DNA of 64,000 nucleotides from Clostridium isatidis (GTDB taxonomy: Bacteria > Bacillota > Clostridia > Clostridiales > Clostridiaceae): assembly GCF_002285495.1 (NCBI RefSeq), contig NZ_CP016786.1, positions 448,001 to 512,000 on the forward strand, written 5' to 3'. Both the position numbers and the translations under genes were made by a program. Positions 41,742 through 49,415 of the stretch are shown one piece after another. The notes beneath the pieces were generated by a model that was not told the origin of the DNA, made no database searches, and saw nothing but the letters and a program-made list of their open reading frames with translations. Each line of letters opens with the position of its first letter. Within the stretch, counting starts at the first letter, position 1.

Positions 41742-43784
41742 ATGAATAAATTAACTCCTAGGCAGCAATTTATATTAAATTCATTATTAAACGAAGGTTC
41801 TTTAGAAATAAAGAACCTTCAAAATGAGTTTAGTATTGGGGATAAAACAATATATAGAGAAGTTACTGCAATTAATAGCTATTTAAATAAACATAAAGTA
41901 AATGTTTATAATTTTAACAACTCAAATTTGGTTATTTCAGGTAAAAAGGATGATATTAATAAACTGAAAAAATCAATTGAGAAAATTCCTATACAATGGG
42001 TGTTAAATAAGCATCAAAGGCAGTTAATGATTCTAACGGAATTGTTATTATCTAAAGAGCCTATTAAAGCTGCATATTTTAAAAATAAATATAATGTTGC
42101 TATGGCAAGTATCAGCTTTGATATAGATGCTATAGAGGAATGGCTATTAAATAAAAGTTTATATTTAGTAAAGAAAAAAAGCTATGGTATAGAAATAGAA
42201 GGACCTCAATGGAATAAAAGAAATGCTCTAAGTGAATTATTTTTTAGTATAAAGCCTTTAGAGAATTTACTTAACTATTTCTATGATGAAAAGCCTGAAC
42301 CAGTAATAGATTTTATGTTTAAAGTAGCTTTTGGACAAAAAGTGACAGAGCTATTAAAAGAAATCTTTAAAACCACTCAAATTGATGGATTAAAGAATAG
42401 TGATATTAAATATTTTGAGTTTTTTATACAGGTTTTAATTTCTATTAAAAATACTGAAAATGAAAGAACTATTAGTTTGCCAAATAATATTGTTGAAGAA
42501 ATAATAAATTCAAATGAATTTAGTAAATTAGATGAATTATGTGAAAAATTAAGATTAAAAAATATAATTCTTCCTAGGGAAGAAATTGCATATTTAAATC
42601 TTTATATAAGCAATTATCAAGATAATAAAGATAAAAAGATAGATATTTCAGGCATGAATATAAGTTCTGTTGTAACAGAATTTATTGAAGAGATATCTAA
42701 AAAAATAAATATAGATTTAACTTCAGATATTCAATTAAGGAATAGTTTATATCAACATTTTAATGAAAGTGTAAATGTCCTTAATATTGGCTTGAAAATA
42801 ATAAATCCTCTATTAGAAGAAATAAAAGAACACAACGAGCATTTATTTGAAGCAGTAAGTAACGTATGTAAATTGATATTTTCAAGATATAACATTAATA
42901 TACCGCCTGATGAAATAGGGTATATAACGCTACATATAGATGTAGCTATAAAAAGATATAAGCTAGAATCTGAGAAAATAAGAGTTTTCGTTATATGTCC
43001 AACAGGAATGAGTACAGCTAAAATCTTATCAAGTAGAATAAGTTCAACATTTTCAGATTTAAATATTGTTAAAGTTGGATCAGTATATGATTGGAGACAA
43101 ATTGAAGAGGATAATGGTTATGACCTAATAATATCAACATTTAATATAGGAAATAATACAAGAGATAATATCATAATTGTATCTCCATTCTTGAATATTG
43201 ACGACATAGGCAGAATTAATGAATTTATTTATAAATATAAAAAGAAATCAATAAGTATGTCAAAAGCTAAAGAAGAAGAGAAATTAGAGATAGATGTGAT
43301 AGAAAAAAATGAAGTAGCAGAAATGCTTATAAATAATTTTAGGCTAAAAAATCTTGAAGTTGATTCCTATGAGGAACTTATATTAAGTATAACTGAAGAC
43401 ATTGAAAGTATTGGTATTACAGAAAACAAAGAAGAAATAGCCAAATTAATAATTGAAAGAGAGCATAAAGGGAATGTTGTTATTCCTGGAAGCAAGGTAG
43501 CTTTATTTCATACAAGAAGTGATGAGATAAAACATGCTTTTATTGGTGCTTATAGAATAAATAAGCCTATAAAGATGTCAAGCATTGGTTTTTCCTATGA
43601 AAATGTAGATACTTTTTTTGTAATGCTAGCCAGAATTTCAGATGAAAATGAGGCTTTAAAATTATTAGGGAAAATAAGCGTAGCTCTTATTGAAAATAAA
43701 GATTTTACAAAAAAATTAGAGGCCTCAGATATTGAAGCTAATCGAGAAATTATTAGAAGAATTATATATACCAGGGAGGATTAA
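41742..43784 (+). CDS. mtlR: Mannitol operon activator MtlR (PRD/PTS-regulated)
   Basis: A 680-residue BglG/DeoR-type activator. Order: N-terminal HTH domains (LTPRQQFILNSLLNEG, FSIGDKTIYREVTAIN), two PTS regulation domains (about 190-400, including LRNSLYQHFNESVNVL and EIGYITLHIDVAIKRY), an EIIB-like domain (VFVICPTGMSTAKILSSRI, with the Cys at the phosphorylation site) and a C-terminal EIIA-like domain (VVIPGSKVALFHTRSDEIKHA, with His). Its activity follows phosphorylation by HPr and the mannitol IIA/IIB. I use ATG 41,742 because the AGGTGAT ribosome binding site lies just before it; an in-frame ATG at 41,724 precedes that site. Confidence 0.94.
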   Translation: MNKLTPRQQFILNSLLNEGSLEIKNLQNEFSIGDKTIYREVTAINSYLNKHKVNVYNFNNSNLVISGKKDDINKLKKSIEKIPIQWVLNKHQRQLMILTELLLSKEPIKAAYFKNKYNVAMASISFDIDAIEEWLLNKSLYLVKKKSYGIEIEGPQWNKRNALSELFFSIKPLENLLNYFYDEKPEPVIDFMFKVAFGQKVTELLKEIFKTTQIDGLKNSDIKYFEFFIQVLISIKNTENERTISLPNNIVEEIINSNEFSKLDELCEKLRLKNIILPREEIAYLNLYISNYQDNKDKKIDISGMNISSVVTEFIEEISKKINIDLTSDIQLRNSLYQHFNESVNVLNIGLKIINPLLEEIKEHNEHLFEAVSNVCKLIFSRYNINIPPDEIGYITLHIDVAIKRYKLESEKIRVFVICPTGMSTAKILSSRISSTFSDLNIVKVGSVYDWRQIEEDNGYDLIISTFNIGNNTRDNIIIVSPFLNIDDIGRINEFIYKYKKKSISMSKAKEEEKLEIDVIEKNEVAEMLINNFRLKNLEVDSYEELILSITEDIESIGITENKEEIAKLIIEREHKGNVVIPGSKVALFHTRSDEIKHAFIGAYRINKPIKMSSIGFSYENVDTFFVMLARISDENEALKLLGKISVALIENKDFTKKLEASDIEANREIIRRIIYTRED

Positions 43785-43786
43785 TT

Positions 43787-44227
43787 ATGAATAATAAAAT
43801 CTTAAATTTAGATAATATAGTATTAAATTTAAAATCAGAGGACAAAGAAAAAGTTATAGAAAGAGCAGGACAATTATTAGCAGATAGAGGCTATGTAAGT
43901 CCTGATTATATCAATGGAATGAAAGCTAGAGAAGAAGTAGTTTCTACATATCTAGGAAACAATGTAGCTATACCTCATGCTATTAATGAATATAAAAAGA
44001 ATATTAAAGAAACTGGAATAGTAATTCTACAATATCCAGATGGAGTAGATTACGGCGATGGAAATACAGCTTATATAGTTATTGGAATTGCTGGAAGTGA
44101 TGATGAGCATATGGAAATACTATCAAAAATTGCAATAGTAATTTCAGAAGAAGAAAATGTACAAAGATTAAGAAATGCAGCTTCTAAAGAAGAAATAATC
44201 AAAATATTAGAAGAAGGTGATTTTTAA
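43787..44227 (+). CDS. mtlF: PTS mannitol-specific EIIA (MtlF)
   Basis: A 146-residue EIIA of the mannitol/fructose family. The phospho-His is in GNNVAIPHAINEYKK (H64). The segments GIVILQYPDGVDYGDGN and VIGIAGSDDEHMEILSKIA match MtlF. It passes phosphate from HPr to the IIB domain of MtlA and probably to MtlR. It starts 3 bp after the mtlR stop with a GGGAGGATTAATT ribosome binding site that overlaps the mtlR end, and its stop shares one base with the mtlD start. Confidence 0.96.
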   Translation: MNNKILNLDNIVLNLKSEDKEKVIERAGQLLADRGYVSPDYINGMKAREEVVSTYLGNNVAIPHAINEYKKNIKETGIVILQYPDGVDYGDGNTAYIVIGIAGSDDEHMEILSKIAIVISEEENVQRLRNAASKEEIIKILEEGDF

Positions 44228-45378
44228 TGCTAAAAGCAATACATTTTGGGGCTGGAAATATAGGTAGAGGCTTTATTGGCTATTTACTTGCAAAATCAGG
44301 TTATGAAGTGACTTTCGTAGATATAGCAGATTCTTTAGTAGATGATATTAATAAATATAAAGAATATAGTGTAATAATTTTAAGCGATGTTAAGACTGAA
44401 GAAAAAGTTAAAAATGTAAAAGCAATTAACTTAAAAGATAAAGAAGCAGTGAAAAAAGCAGTACTTGATGCAGATTTAGTAACAACTTCCATTGGTGCTA
44501 ATAATCTTAAAAGTACAGCAGGGTTATTAAAAGAAGTATTAGAAGAGAGAATGAGAGCAAATGACAGGCCTTTAGATATAATAGCTTGCGAAAATGCATT
44601 ATTCGCAACAAATATTATAAAGGAAACTATTTTAGAAGGTGCAAGTGAGGAATTTAAGAAATACCTAGATGAAAAGGTAGGTTTCCCAAACTCAGCAGTA
44701 GATAGAATAGTTCCTAATACAAATGCAGTAAAAGAATGTCCAATTGATGTATTAGTTGAAGATTTCTTTGAATGGGACATTGAAAAAAATAAAGTAAAAG
44801 TAAATTCTGAAATTGATGGTGCAGAATATACAGATAATCTTGAACCATATTTAGAAAGAAAACTATTTATGCTAAATGGAGCTCATGCAACTGTAGCATA
44901 TTTGGGATACCTTAAAAAATATGAATATATCCATGAAGCAATAATGGATGAAAAAATAAGAGAAACAGCTTTAAGCTTCCATAAAGAATGTTTAAAGGCT
45001 TTAAATATTAAACATGGAATGGAAATAAGCTCCTTAGAAGATTATTCTAAGAAAGTAATAAAGAGATTTGAAAACAGCTATCTTCAAGATGTAGTTTCTC
45101 GTGTTGGAAGAGACCCAATAAGAAAACTTTCAAACAAAGATAGACTTGTATCTCCATTAAAGCTATGTATAGAATACAATTTAGAATATAATACTATAGC
45201 AAAAGGAATAGCTGCAGGCTTACTATTTGATGCTGAAGATGATCCAAAAGCAAAAGAAGTTCAAGCATTAATTAAGGCTGAAGGATTAAGAGCAGCAATT
45301 AATAAAGTTTGTGGAATAGAAGATGAAAAAGTTATAGATTTAATTATTGAAAACTATAACCAAATAAAAAATAACTAA
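44227..45378 (+). CDS. mtlD: Mannitol-1-phosphate 5-dehydrogenase MtlD
   Basis: A 383-residue NAD-dependent polyol dehydrogenase converting mannitol-1-phosphate to fructose-6-phosphate. The N-terminal Rossmann motif is HFGAGNIGRGFIG (7-19). Later segments include IIACENALFATN, VDRIVPN (substrate site) and the catalytic-helix region ERKLFMLNGAHATVAYLGYLK. Length and motifs match MtlD. The ATG is 1 bp overlapped with the mtlF stop (TAATG), showing translational coupling. It completes the pathway mtlA-mtlF-mtlD for mannitol use. Confidence 0.97.
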   Translation: MLKAIHFGAGNIGRGFIGYLLAKSGYEVTFVDIADSLVDDINKYKEYSVIILSDVKTEEKVKNVKAINLKDKEAVKKAVLDADLVTTSIGANNLKSTAGLLKEVLEERMRANDRPLDIIACENALFATNIIKETILEGASEEFKKYLDEKVGFPNSAVDRIVPNTNAVKECPIDVLVEDFFEWDIEKNKVKVNSEIDGAEYTDNLEPYLERKLFMLNGAHATVAYLGYLKKYEYIHEAIMDEKIRETALSFHKECLKALNIKHGMEISSLEDYSKKVIKRFENSYLQDVVSRVGRDPIRKLSNKDRLVSPLKLCIEYNLEYNTIAKGIAAGLLFDAEDDPKAKEVQALIKAEGLRAAINKVCGIEDEKVIDLIIENYNQIKNN

Positions 45379-45407
45379 GTTAATAATATTTCCTAATATA
45401 TAGTTAA

Positions 45408-45464
45408 TAACAGTTAGTAGTTTGATAAAACTGCCTTGGGGGTGAAGTAAACTGCTAACTGTTA
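45408..45464. terminator. Inverted repeat at the end of the mannitol operon
   Basis: TAACAGTTAGTAGTTT and AAACTGCTAACTGTTA (one wobble) enclose about 25 nt containing CTTGGGGGTG. It has no T-tract, so termination is uncertain. The arms resemble the CAGTTA arms of the structured repeat and may be a relic of one. Confidence 0.5.
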
Positions 45465-45517
45465 ATTATTGATGTTAACTTTAAATGTTAAGTTTTTGTT
45501 TAACGAAAAAATAAAGT

Positions 45518-45546
45518 TTGACATATATTGTAATGTAAAATATAAT
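45518..45546 (+). promoter_or_regulatory. glmS promoter
   Basis: A perfect TTGACA (45,518-45,523), a 17-bp spacer and TATAAT (45,541-45,546). It lies about 90 bp upstream of the glmS ribozyme. Confidence 0.9.
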
Positions 45547-45635
45547 TTTTAGAGGAAGCTAGAATTTATAGTCAGTTTTCTAAAATAATTAATAGAGGGG
45601 GATAGTAGAAAAAATATAAAAAAATTTTAATAAAA

Positions 45636-45768
45636 GCGCCAGAGCCCAAGTGGCTGACGAGGTTAGGGTTTATCGAAATGTTCGGCGGGTGCCCTACGGT
45701 ATTAGTACTACCGTTAAAGATTAACAAACCTAAAAAGCAATTTTTAGAACAAAATTAATCGGGTACTA
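45636..45768 (+). ncRNA. glmS ribozyme (glucosamine-6-phosphate-activated self-cleaving riboswitch)
   Basis: The conserved strings of this ribozyme are present in order: AGCGCCAGAGC at the 5' end, TGACGAGGTTAGGGTTTATCG, TTCGGCGGGTGCCCTACGG, the ACCGTTAAAG return strand, and a short P4-type hairpin (CCTAAAAAGC...TTTTTAG). Cleavage is expected just 5' of the G at 45,636. Binding of glucosamine-6-phosphate triggers cleavage and mRNA decay, giving feedback control of glmS, whose ATG is about 65 bp further on. The 3' boundary is approximate. P2-P2.1 is shorter than in Bacillus. Confidence 0.95.
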
Positions 45769-45831
45769 AGAAAATTGAATATTAAATTTAATGCTTCCTG
45801 ATCAAAATAAGAAGAAAAGGGAGAATTAAAT

Positions 45832-47658
45832 ATGTGTGGAATAGTTGGATATTTAGGAAGAAATAAAGCATCAGAAATTTTAGTAGAAGGATTATCTAAG
45901 TTAGAATATAGAGGATATGATTCCGCTGGAATTGCTGTACTAGATGAAGGAAAGATTGATGTAAATAAGTGTAAGGGAAGACTTGCAAACCTTGAGAGTA
46001 AAATTTCTAACAAAACTGTTAAAGGAAGTCTAGGAATTGGACACACTAGATGGGCAACACATGGAGAACCATCAGATGTAAACTCTCACCCTCATACAAA
46101 CGAAGCAGGAACTATAGCAGTAGTTCATAATGGTATTATAGAAAACTATATTGAACTTAGAGAATGGCTAATTTCAGAAGGATATAATTTCAAATCACAA
46201 ACTGATACTGAAGTTATACCTCATTTAGTTGATTACTACTATAATGGAGATCTATTAGATGCATTTATAAAAGCTACCAAGAAATTATCAGGAAGCTATG
46301 CTATTGGAATAATCTGCAAAGATGAACCAAACAAGCTTATAGCGGTAAGAAAAGACAGCCCGCTTATAGTTGGAGTAGGAGAAGAAGAAAGCTTTATAGC
46401 ATCTGATATTCCCGCAATTCTAAATCATACAAGAGATATATATCTGTTAGAAGATAATGAATTTGTTATTATCGATAATAATGGTATTAAGATATTAAAT
46501 AGTGACAAGGAAGAAATAAAGAAGGAAATCTTCCATGTTACTTGGGATGCAAATTCAGCAGAAAAAGGCGGATATGATCACTTTATGCTAAAGGAAATTC
46601 ATGAACAGCCAAAGGCAGTTAAGGATACTTTAGCAGGAAGAATTACTCTTGGAGAAAAAGTTAAGTTAGATGATGTTAAGATTTCTAAGGAAGAATTAGA
46701 AAGCATAAACAGAGTTTATATAGTTGCTTGCGGAACAGCTTATAATGCTGGAGTTGTTGGAAAATCTATATTAGAAAAGACAATTAAACTTCCTGTAGAA
46801 ACAGATATAGCATCAGAATTTAGATATAGAGAACCAATAATAGATAAAAATACTCTTATGATAGTTTTAAGCCAGTCAGGAGAAACAGCAGACACTTTAG
46901 CGGCTATAAGACTTGCAAAAGAAAATAATGCAAGAGTTCTTGCTATAACAAATGTAGTTGGAAGCTCAATAGCTAGAGAAGCTGACGACGTATTATATAC
47001 TTGGGCAGGACCAGAAATAGCAGTTGCATCTACAAAGGCTTATGTAACTCAAATCATAACCCTATATATTGTAGCTTTATATATTGCTGAAATGAAGGGT
47101 ACAATGACTGAAGAAGAAATTAATGAAATTAAAGAAGGATTACTTGGCCTATCAGATAAGATAGCAACAATCTTTAAGTATGAAGATGAAATAAAGGCAA
47201 TTGCAGAATCAAATAAAGATAAAGAAGATATGTATTATTTAGGTAGAGGCCTTGACTATGCAGTAGCAATGGAAGGATCCTTAAAGACAAAGGAAATTTC
47301 ATATATTCATTCAGAAGCTTATGCAGCAGGAGAACTTAAACATGGAACTATTGCCTTAATAGAAGAAGGTACACCAGTTATAGCTCTTGCAACTCAGGAA
47401 AACCTATTTGAAAAGACTGTAAGCAATGTTAGAGAAGTTTCAACAAGAGGAGCAAAGGTTCTAGGAATTGCAATGGAAGGACATGATACTATAGAAAAAG
47501 TAGTAGATAATGTAATCTACATTCCAAGAGTAAGTCCAATCCTTGCCCCAGTACTTTCAGTAGTACCTCTACAATTATTCTCATACCATATAGCTAAAGC
47601 AAGAGGATGCGATATAGACAAGCCAAGAAATCTTGCAAAGGCTGTTACAGTTGAATAA
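45832..47658 (+). CDS. glmS: Glutamine-fructose-6-phosphate aminotransferase GlmS
   Basis: A 608-residue enzyme making glucosamine-6-phosphate for peptidoglycan. After Met removal, Cys2 of MCGIVGYLG is the glutaminase nucleophile. The N-terminal class II amidotransferase domain (to about 220) has GHTRWATHGEPS and HNGIIENY. Two SIS isomerase domains follow (VACGTAYNAG, VLSQSGETADTLAA; YLGRGLDYAVAMEGSLKTKEIS), with the C-terminal DKPRNLAKAVTVE tail completing the active site. ATG follows AAGAAAAGGGAGAATTAAAT. It is controlled by the upstream ribozyme, and product demand links it to the cell-wall salvage genes in this region. Confidence 0.98.
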   Translation: MCGIVGYLGRNKASEILVEGLSKLEYRGYDSAGIAVLDEGKIDVNKCKGRLANLESKISNKTVKGSLGIGHTRWATHGEPSDVNSHPHTNEAGTIAVVHNGIIENYIELREWLISEGYNFKSQTDTEVIPHLVDYYYNGDLLDAFIKATKKLSGSYAIGIICKDEPNKLIAVRKDSPLIVGVGEEESFIASDIPAILNHTRDIYLLEDNEFVIIDNNGIKILNSDKEEIKKEIFHVTWDANSAEKGGYDHFMLKEIHEQPKAVKDTLAGRITLGEKVKLDDVKISKEELESINRVYIVACGTAYNAGVVGKSILEKTIKLPVETDIASEFRYREPIIDKNTLMIVLSQSGETADTLAAIRLAKENNARVLAITNVVGSSIAREADDVLYTWAGPEIAVASTKAYVTQIITLYIVALYIAEMKGTMTEEEINEIKEGLLGLSDKIATIFKYEDEIKAIAESNKDKEDMYYLGRGLDYAVAMEGSLKTKEISYIHSEAYAAGELKHGTIALIEEGTPVIALATQENLFEKTVSNVREVSTRGAKVLGIAMEGHDTIEKVVDNVIYIPRVSPILAPVLSVVPLQLFSYHIAKARGCDIDKPRNLAKAVTVE

Positions 47659-47715
47659 GAAATAAATGTATGTGTAAAATAAGATCTGTAGAAATGTAAA
47701 TAAAATTTGTTGAAG

Positions 47716-47766
47716 ACCCGTGGGGTGTGTATAGGAGAAATCCTGTATGCCTTCACGGGTTTTTTA
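47716..47766 (+). terminator. Intrinsic terminator after glmS
   Basis: ACCCGTG...CACGGGT closes a long stem with inner pairing GTGTATAGGA/TCCTGTATGC around GAAA, followed by TTTTTTAT. Confidence 0.93.
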
Positions 47767-47814
47767 TGCTAAAAATTGAATATTTATTAAATCAATGAAT
47801 TCTTGTTAAACCAG

Positions 47815-47842
47815 TTGGCTTTAAATTTATATATGATATAAT
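47815..47842 (+). promoter_or_regulatory. Promoter of the 148-residue unknown gene
   Basis: TTGGCT (47,815-47,820), a 16-bp spacer and TATAAT (47,837-47,842). Confidence 0.6.
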
Positions 47843-47900
47843 ATGGATATGGGATAAACCATTGAATTCAAATTGTTAATTATGAACTGGAGGAAATAAT

Positions 47901-48347
47901 ATGTGGAATGAAAATATTGAGTTTTATGTAACATTAGCAAGACCAAAAGCCGGAGTAAGATTTGAAGAGGGAAATGAATATGCAAATGATTTAGAAGATG
48001 CTGTAAAGCAAGCAAACGATGAATGGAAGGGAGACAGGATTTTTGAGATAATTGAATACAGTGGAATATCTGTTAAAATGGCATATCGTGCATTAGACCT
48101 AATCAGAGGAGAGCGTACATTGACTAGGTACCTTCAAAAGATATCGCAAATACTGGCTTATGACAAGCAATGGAATGAAAGAGTAACAAGAAAGGAAGGA
48201 ACAATTTTTACTGTACAGATTGTTCATAAAAGTATCGAGGATAATATCGAAAGTGCTGATATACTTGAGGATGAGCCAACAAGCAAAGAACTTTTGAAGC
48301 AAATATTAGAGGTTCTTATAGATATAAGAGAGGAAATTAGAAAATAG
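47901..48347 (+). CDS. Conserved-looking hypothetical protein (148 residues)
   Basis: I do not recognise this protein. It is soluble, with no signal or membrane segment. The middle is charged and mixed alpha/beta (RPKAGVRFEEGNEYANDL, GISVKMAYRALDLIRGERTL) and the C-terminus is an acidic, probably coiled-coil helix (TSKELLKQILEVLIDIREEI). The VKMAYRALDLIRGERTLTRYL piece has a helix-turn-helix-like feel, but not convincingly so. ATG has a good ribosome binding site (CTGGAGGAAATAAT) and its own promoter. Base composition is a little less AT-rich than the neighbours, which may hint at transfer. Confidence 0.75.
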   Translation: MWNENIEFYVTLARPKAGVRFEEGNEYANDLEDAVKQANDEWKGDRIFEIIEYSGISVKMAYRALDLIRGERTLTRYLQKISQILAYDKQWNERVTRKEGTIFTVQIVHKSIEDNIESADILEDEPTSKELLKQILEVLIDIREEIRK

Positions 48348-48434
48348 ATTATAAAATACTATTGATAAGTAAATTTTATGTTACTCTTATTAAAGATTCT
48401 ATTATTAAGTTTATAAAGATATTAAAGTTAAGAA

Positions 48435-48486
48435 ATACTATATTTTCACTAACTATTGTAACAAAGGGTTAGTGAAAACATAGTAT
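48435..48486. promoter_or_regulatory. 19-bp near-perfect inverted repeat upstream of arsR
   Basis: ATACTATATTTTCACTAAC and GTTAGTGAAAACATAGTAT (18 of 19 match) flank 14 nt. There is no T-tract, so it is either a factor-independent terminator of poor quality for the previous gene or an operator region for the ars operon. Confidence 0.55.
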
Positions 48487-48490
48487 ATGA

Positions 48491-48506
48491 GTATATGAGC
48501 ATATAC
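48491..48506. promoter_or_regulatory. Candidate ArsR operator
   Basis: The perfect palindrome GTATATGAGCATATAC sits in ATATGAGTATATGAGCATATACGTAT, just before the arsR ribosome binding site. ArsR/SmtB proteins bind AT-rich imperfect 12-2-12 palindromes of this kind close to their own start. Confidence 0.65.
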
Positions 48507-48525
48507 GTATTAGGAGGTGATTCAG

Positions 48526-48864
48526 TTGGTGGAAATTTTTAAGGCTTTATCAGAAGAAAGTAGACTACGTATATTATCTATGCTAATTGAAGATGAAATG
48601 TGCGTATGTGAAATTGAGGCGTGTTTAAAAATGACTCAATCTAATGTTTCTCGTCATTTAACAGCATTAAAGAAAAGTGGAATTCTTGAAAGCTATAAAA
48701 AGGCGCAATGGAACTATTATAGAATAAGCAAAAAATTTATAGAAGAAAATTATGAACTTTGGATATACCTTGAAAAAAGACTTAAAAAACTTTCATATTA
48801 TAATGAAGATTATGAGGAGTATAAAAAATGTAAGAATCAAGAATTGTGTAATTTAAATGAATAA
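48526..48864 (+). CDS. arsR: Arsenic-responsive repressor ArsR
   Basis: A winged-helix ArsR/SmtB repressor of about 112 residues. The As(III)-binding motif EMCVCEIEACL (equivalent to ELCVCDL in plasmid R773 ArsR) leads into the recognition helix MTQSNVSRHLTALKKSGIL and the wing WNYYRI. Extra Cys near the C-terminus (KKCKNQELC) could also bind metalloid. I choose TTG 48,526, which lies 8 nt after AGGAGG (GTG 48,529 is possible), because GTG 48,517 overlaps the ribosome binding site. It heads arsR-arsD-arsA-arsC and should repress them until arsenite or antimonite enters. Confidence 0.92.
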   Translation: MVEIFKALSEESRLRILSMLIEDEMCVCEIEACLKMTQSNVSRHLTALKKSGILESYKKAQWNYYRISKKFIEENYELWIYLEKRLKKLSYYNEDYEEYKKCKNQELCNLNE

Positions 48865-48963
48865 TTATATTCTTAACTAATATTAGGTTATTAATGTTTT
48901 AAAAAATAATACATACTGGAGATTAAAGCCAGTGAATTATAAAGATAAAGGAGAGATATAATT

Positions 48964-49341
48964 ATGAAAAAGATGTTAATATTTGAACCAGCTATGTGCT
49001 GTCCAACAGGGCTTTGTGGAGTGGGAGTAGATCCTGAATTATTAAGAATTTCTGCAGTTCTTAATACTTTAAAGAGTAATGGAATTGAAGTAGAAAGATT
49101 TAATCTTACAAATTCCCCCCAAGAATTTGTAAAAAATAGTGAAGTGAATGAGTTCATTAATAAGTATGGTGTAGATAAACTACCAGTAGTAGTTGTAGAT
49201 GGCAAAATTGAGCTAATTGGGAGATACCCAACTAATGAGGAATTTGAAAAACTTCTTGGAGTTTCAGTTGGGCTTTCTCATGAAAAAGGTAAATCTGAAA
49301 AAGCGAATGCTTGTGGATGTTCAAATGAAAAATGTTGTTAG
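48964..49341 (+). CDS. arsD: Arsenite metallochaperone ArsD
   Basis: A 125-residue thioredoxin-fold chaperone that delivers As(III) to ArsA. Cys12, Cys13 and Cys18 in EPAMCCPTGLCG occupy exactly the positions used in characterised ArsD. DKLPVVVVDGKIELIGRYP is the conserved core. The C-terminus ends in ACGCSNEKCC, two further vicinal or CxC pairs typical of ArsD. ATG follows AAAGGAGAGATATAATT. It lies about 100 bp after arsR and 75 bp before arsA. Confidence 0.95.
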   Translation: MKKMLIFEPAMCCPTGLCGVGVDPELLRISAVLNTLKSNGIEVERFNLTNSPQEFVKNSEVNEFINKYGVDKLPVVVVDGKIELIGRYPTNEEFEKLLGVSVGLSHEKGKSEKANACGCSNEKCC

Positions 49342-49415
49342 CTATAGATAAAAGTTTTAAGTAGCAGGGAGAAATATAAAATTCCTGCTATAAAGCTAAA
49401 ATGGAGGAAATAACT

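Noticed and set aside
44301..44780. 159-codon minus-strand frame
   Set aside because: Antisense to mtlD; Ser/Thr/Leu-rich translation typical of reversed coding sequence, with no independent support.
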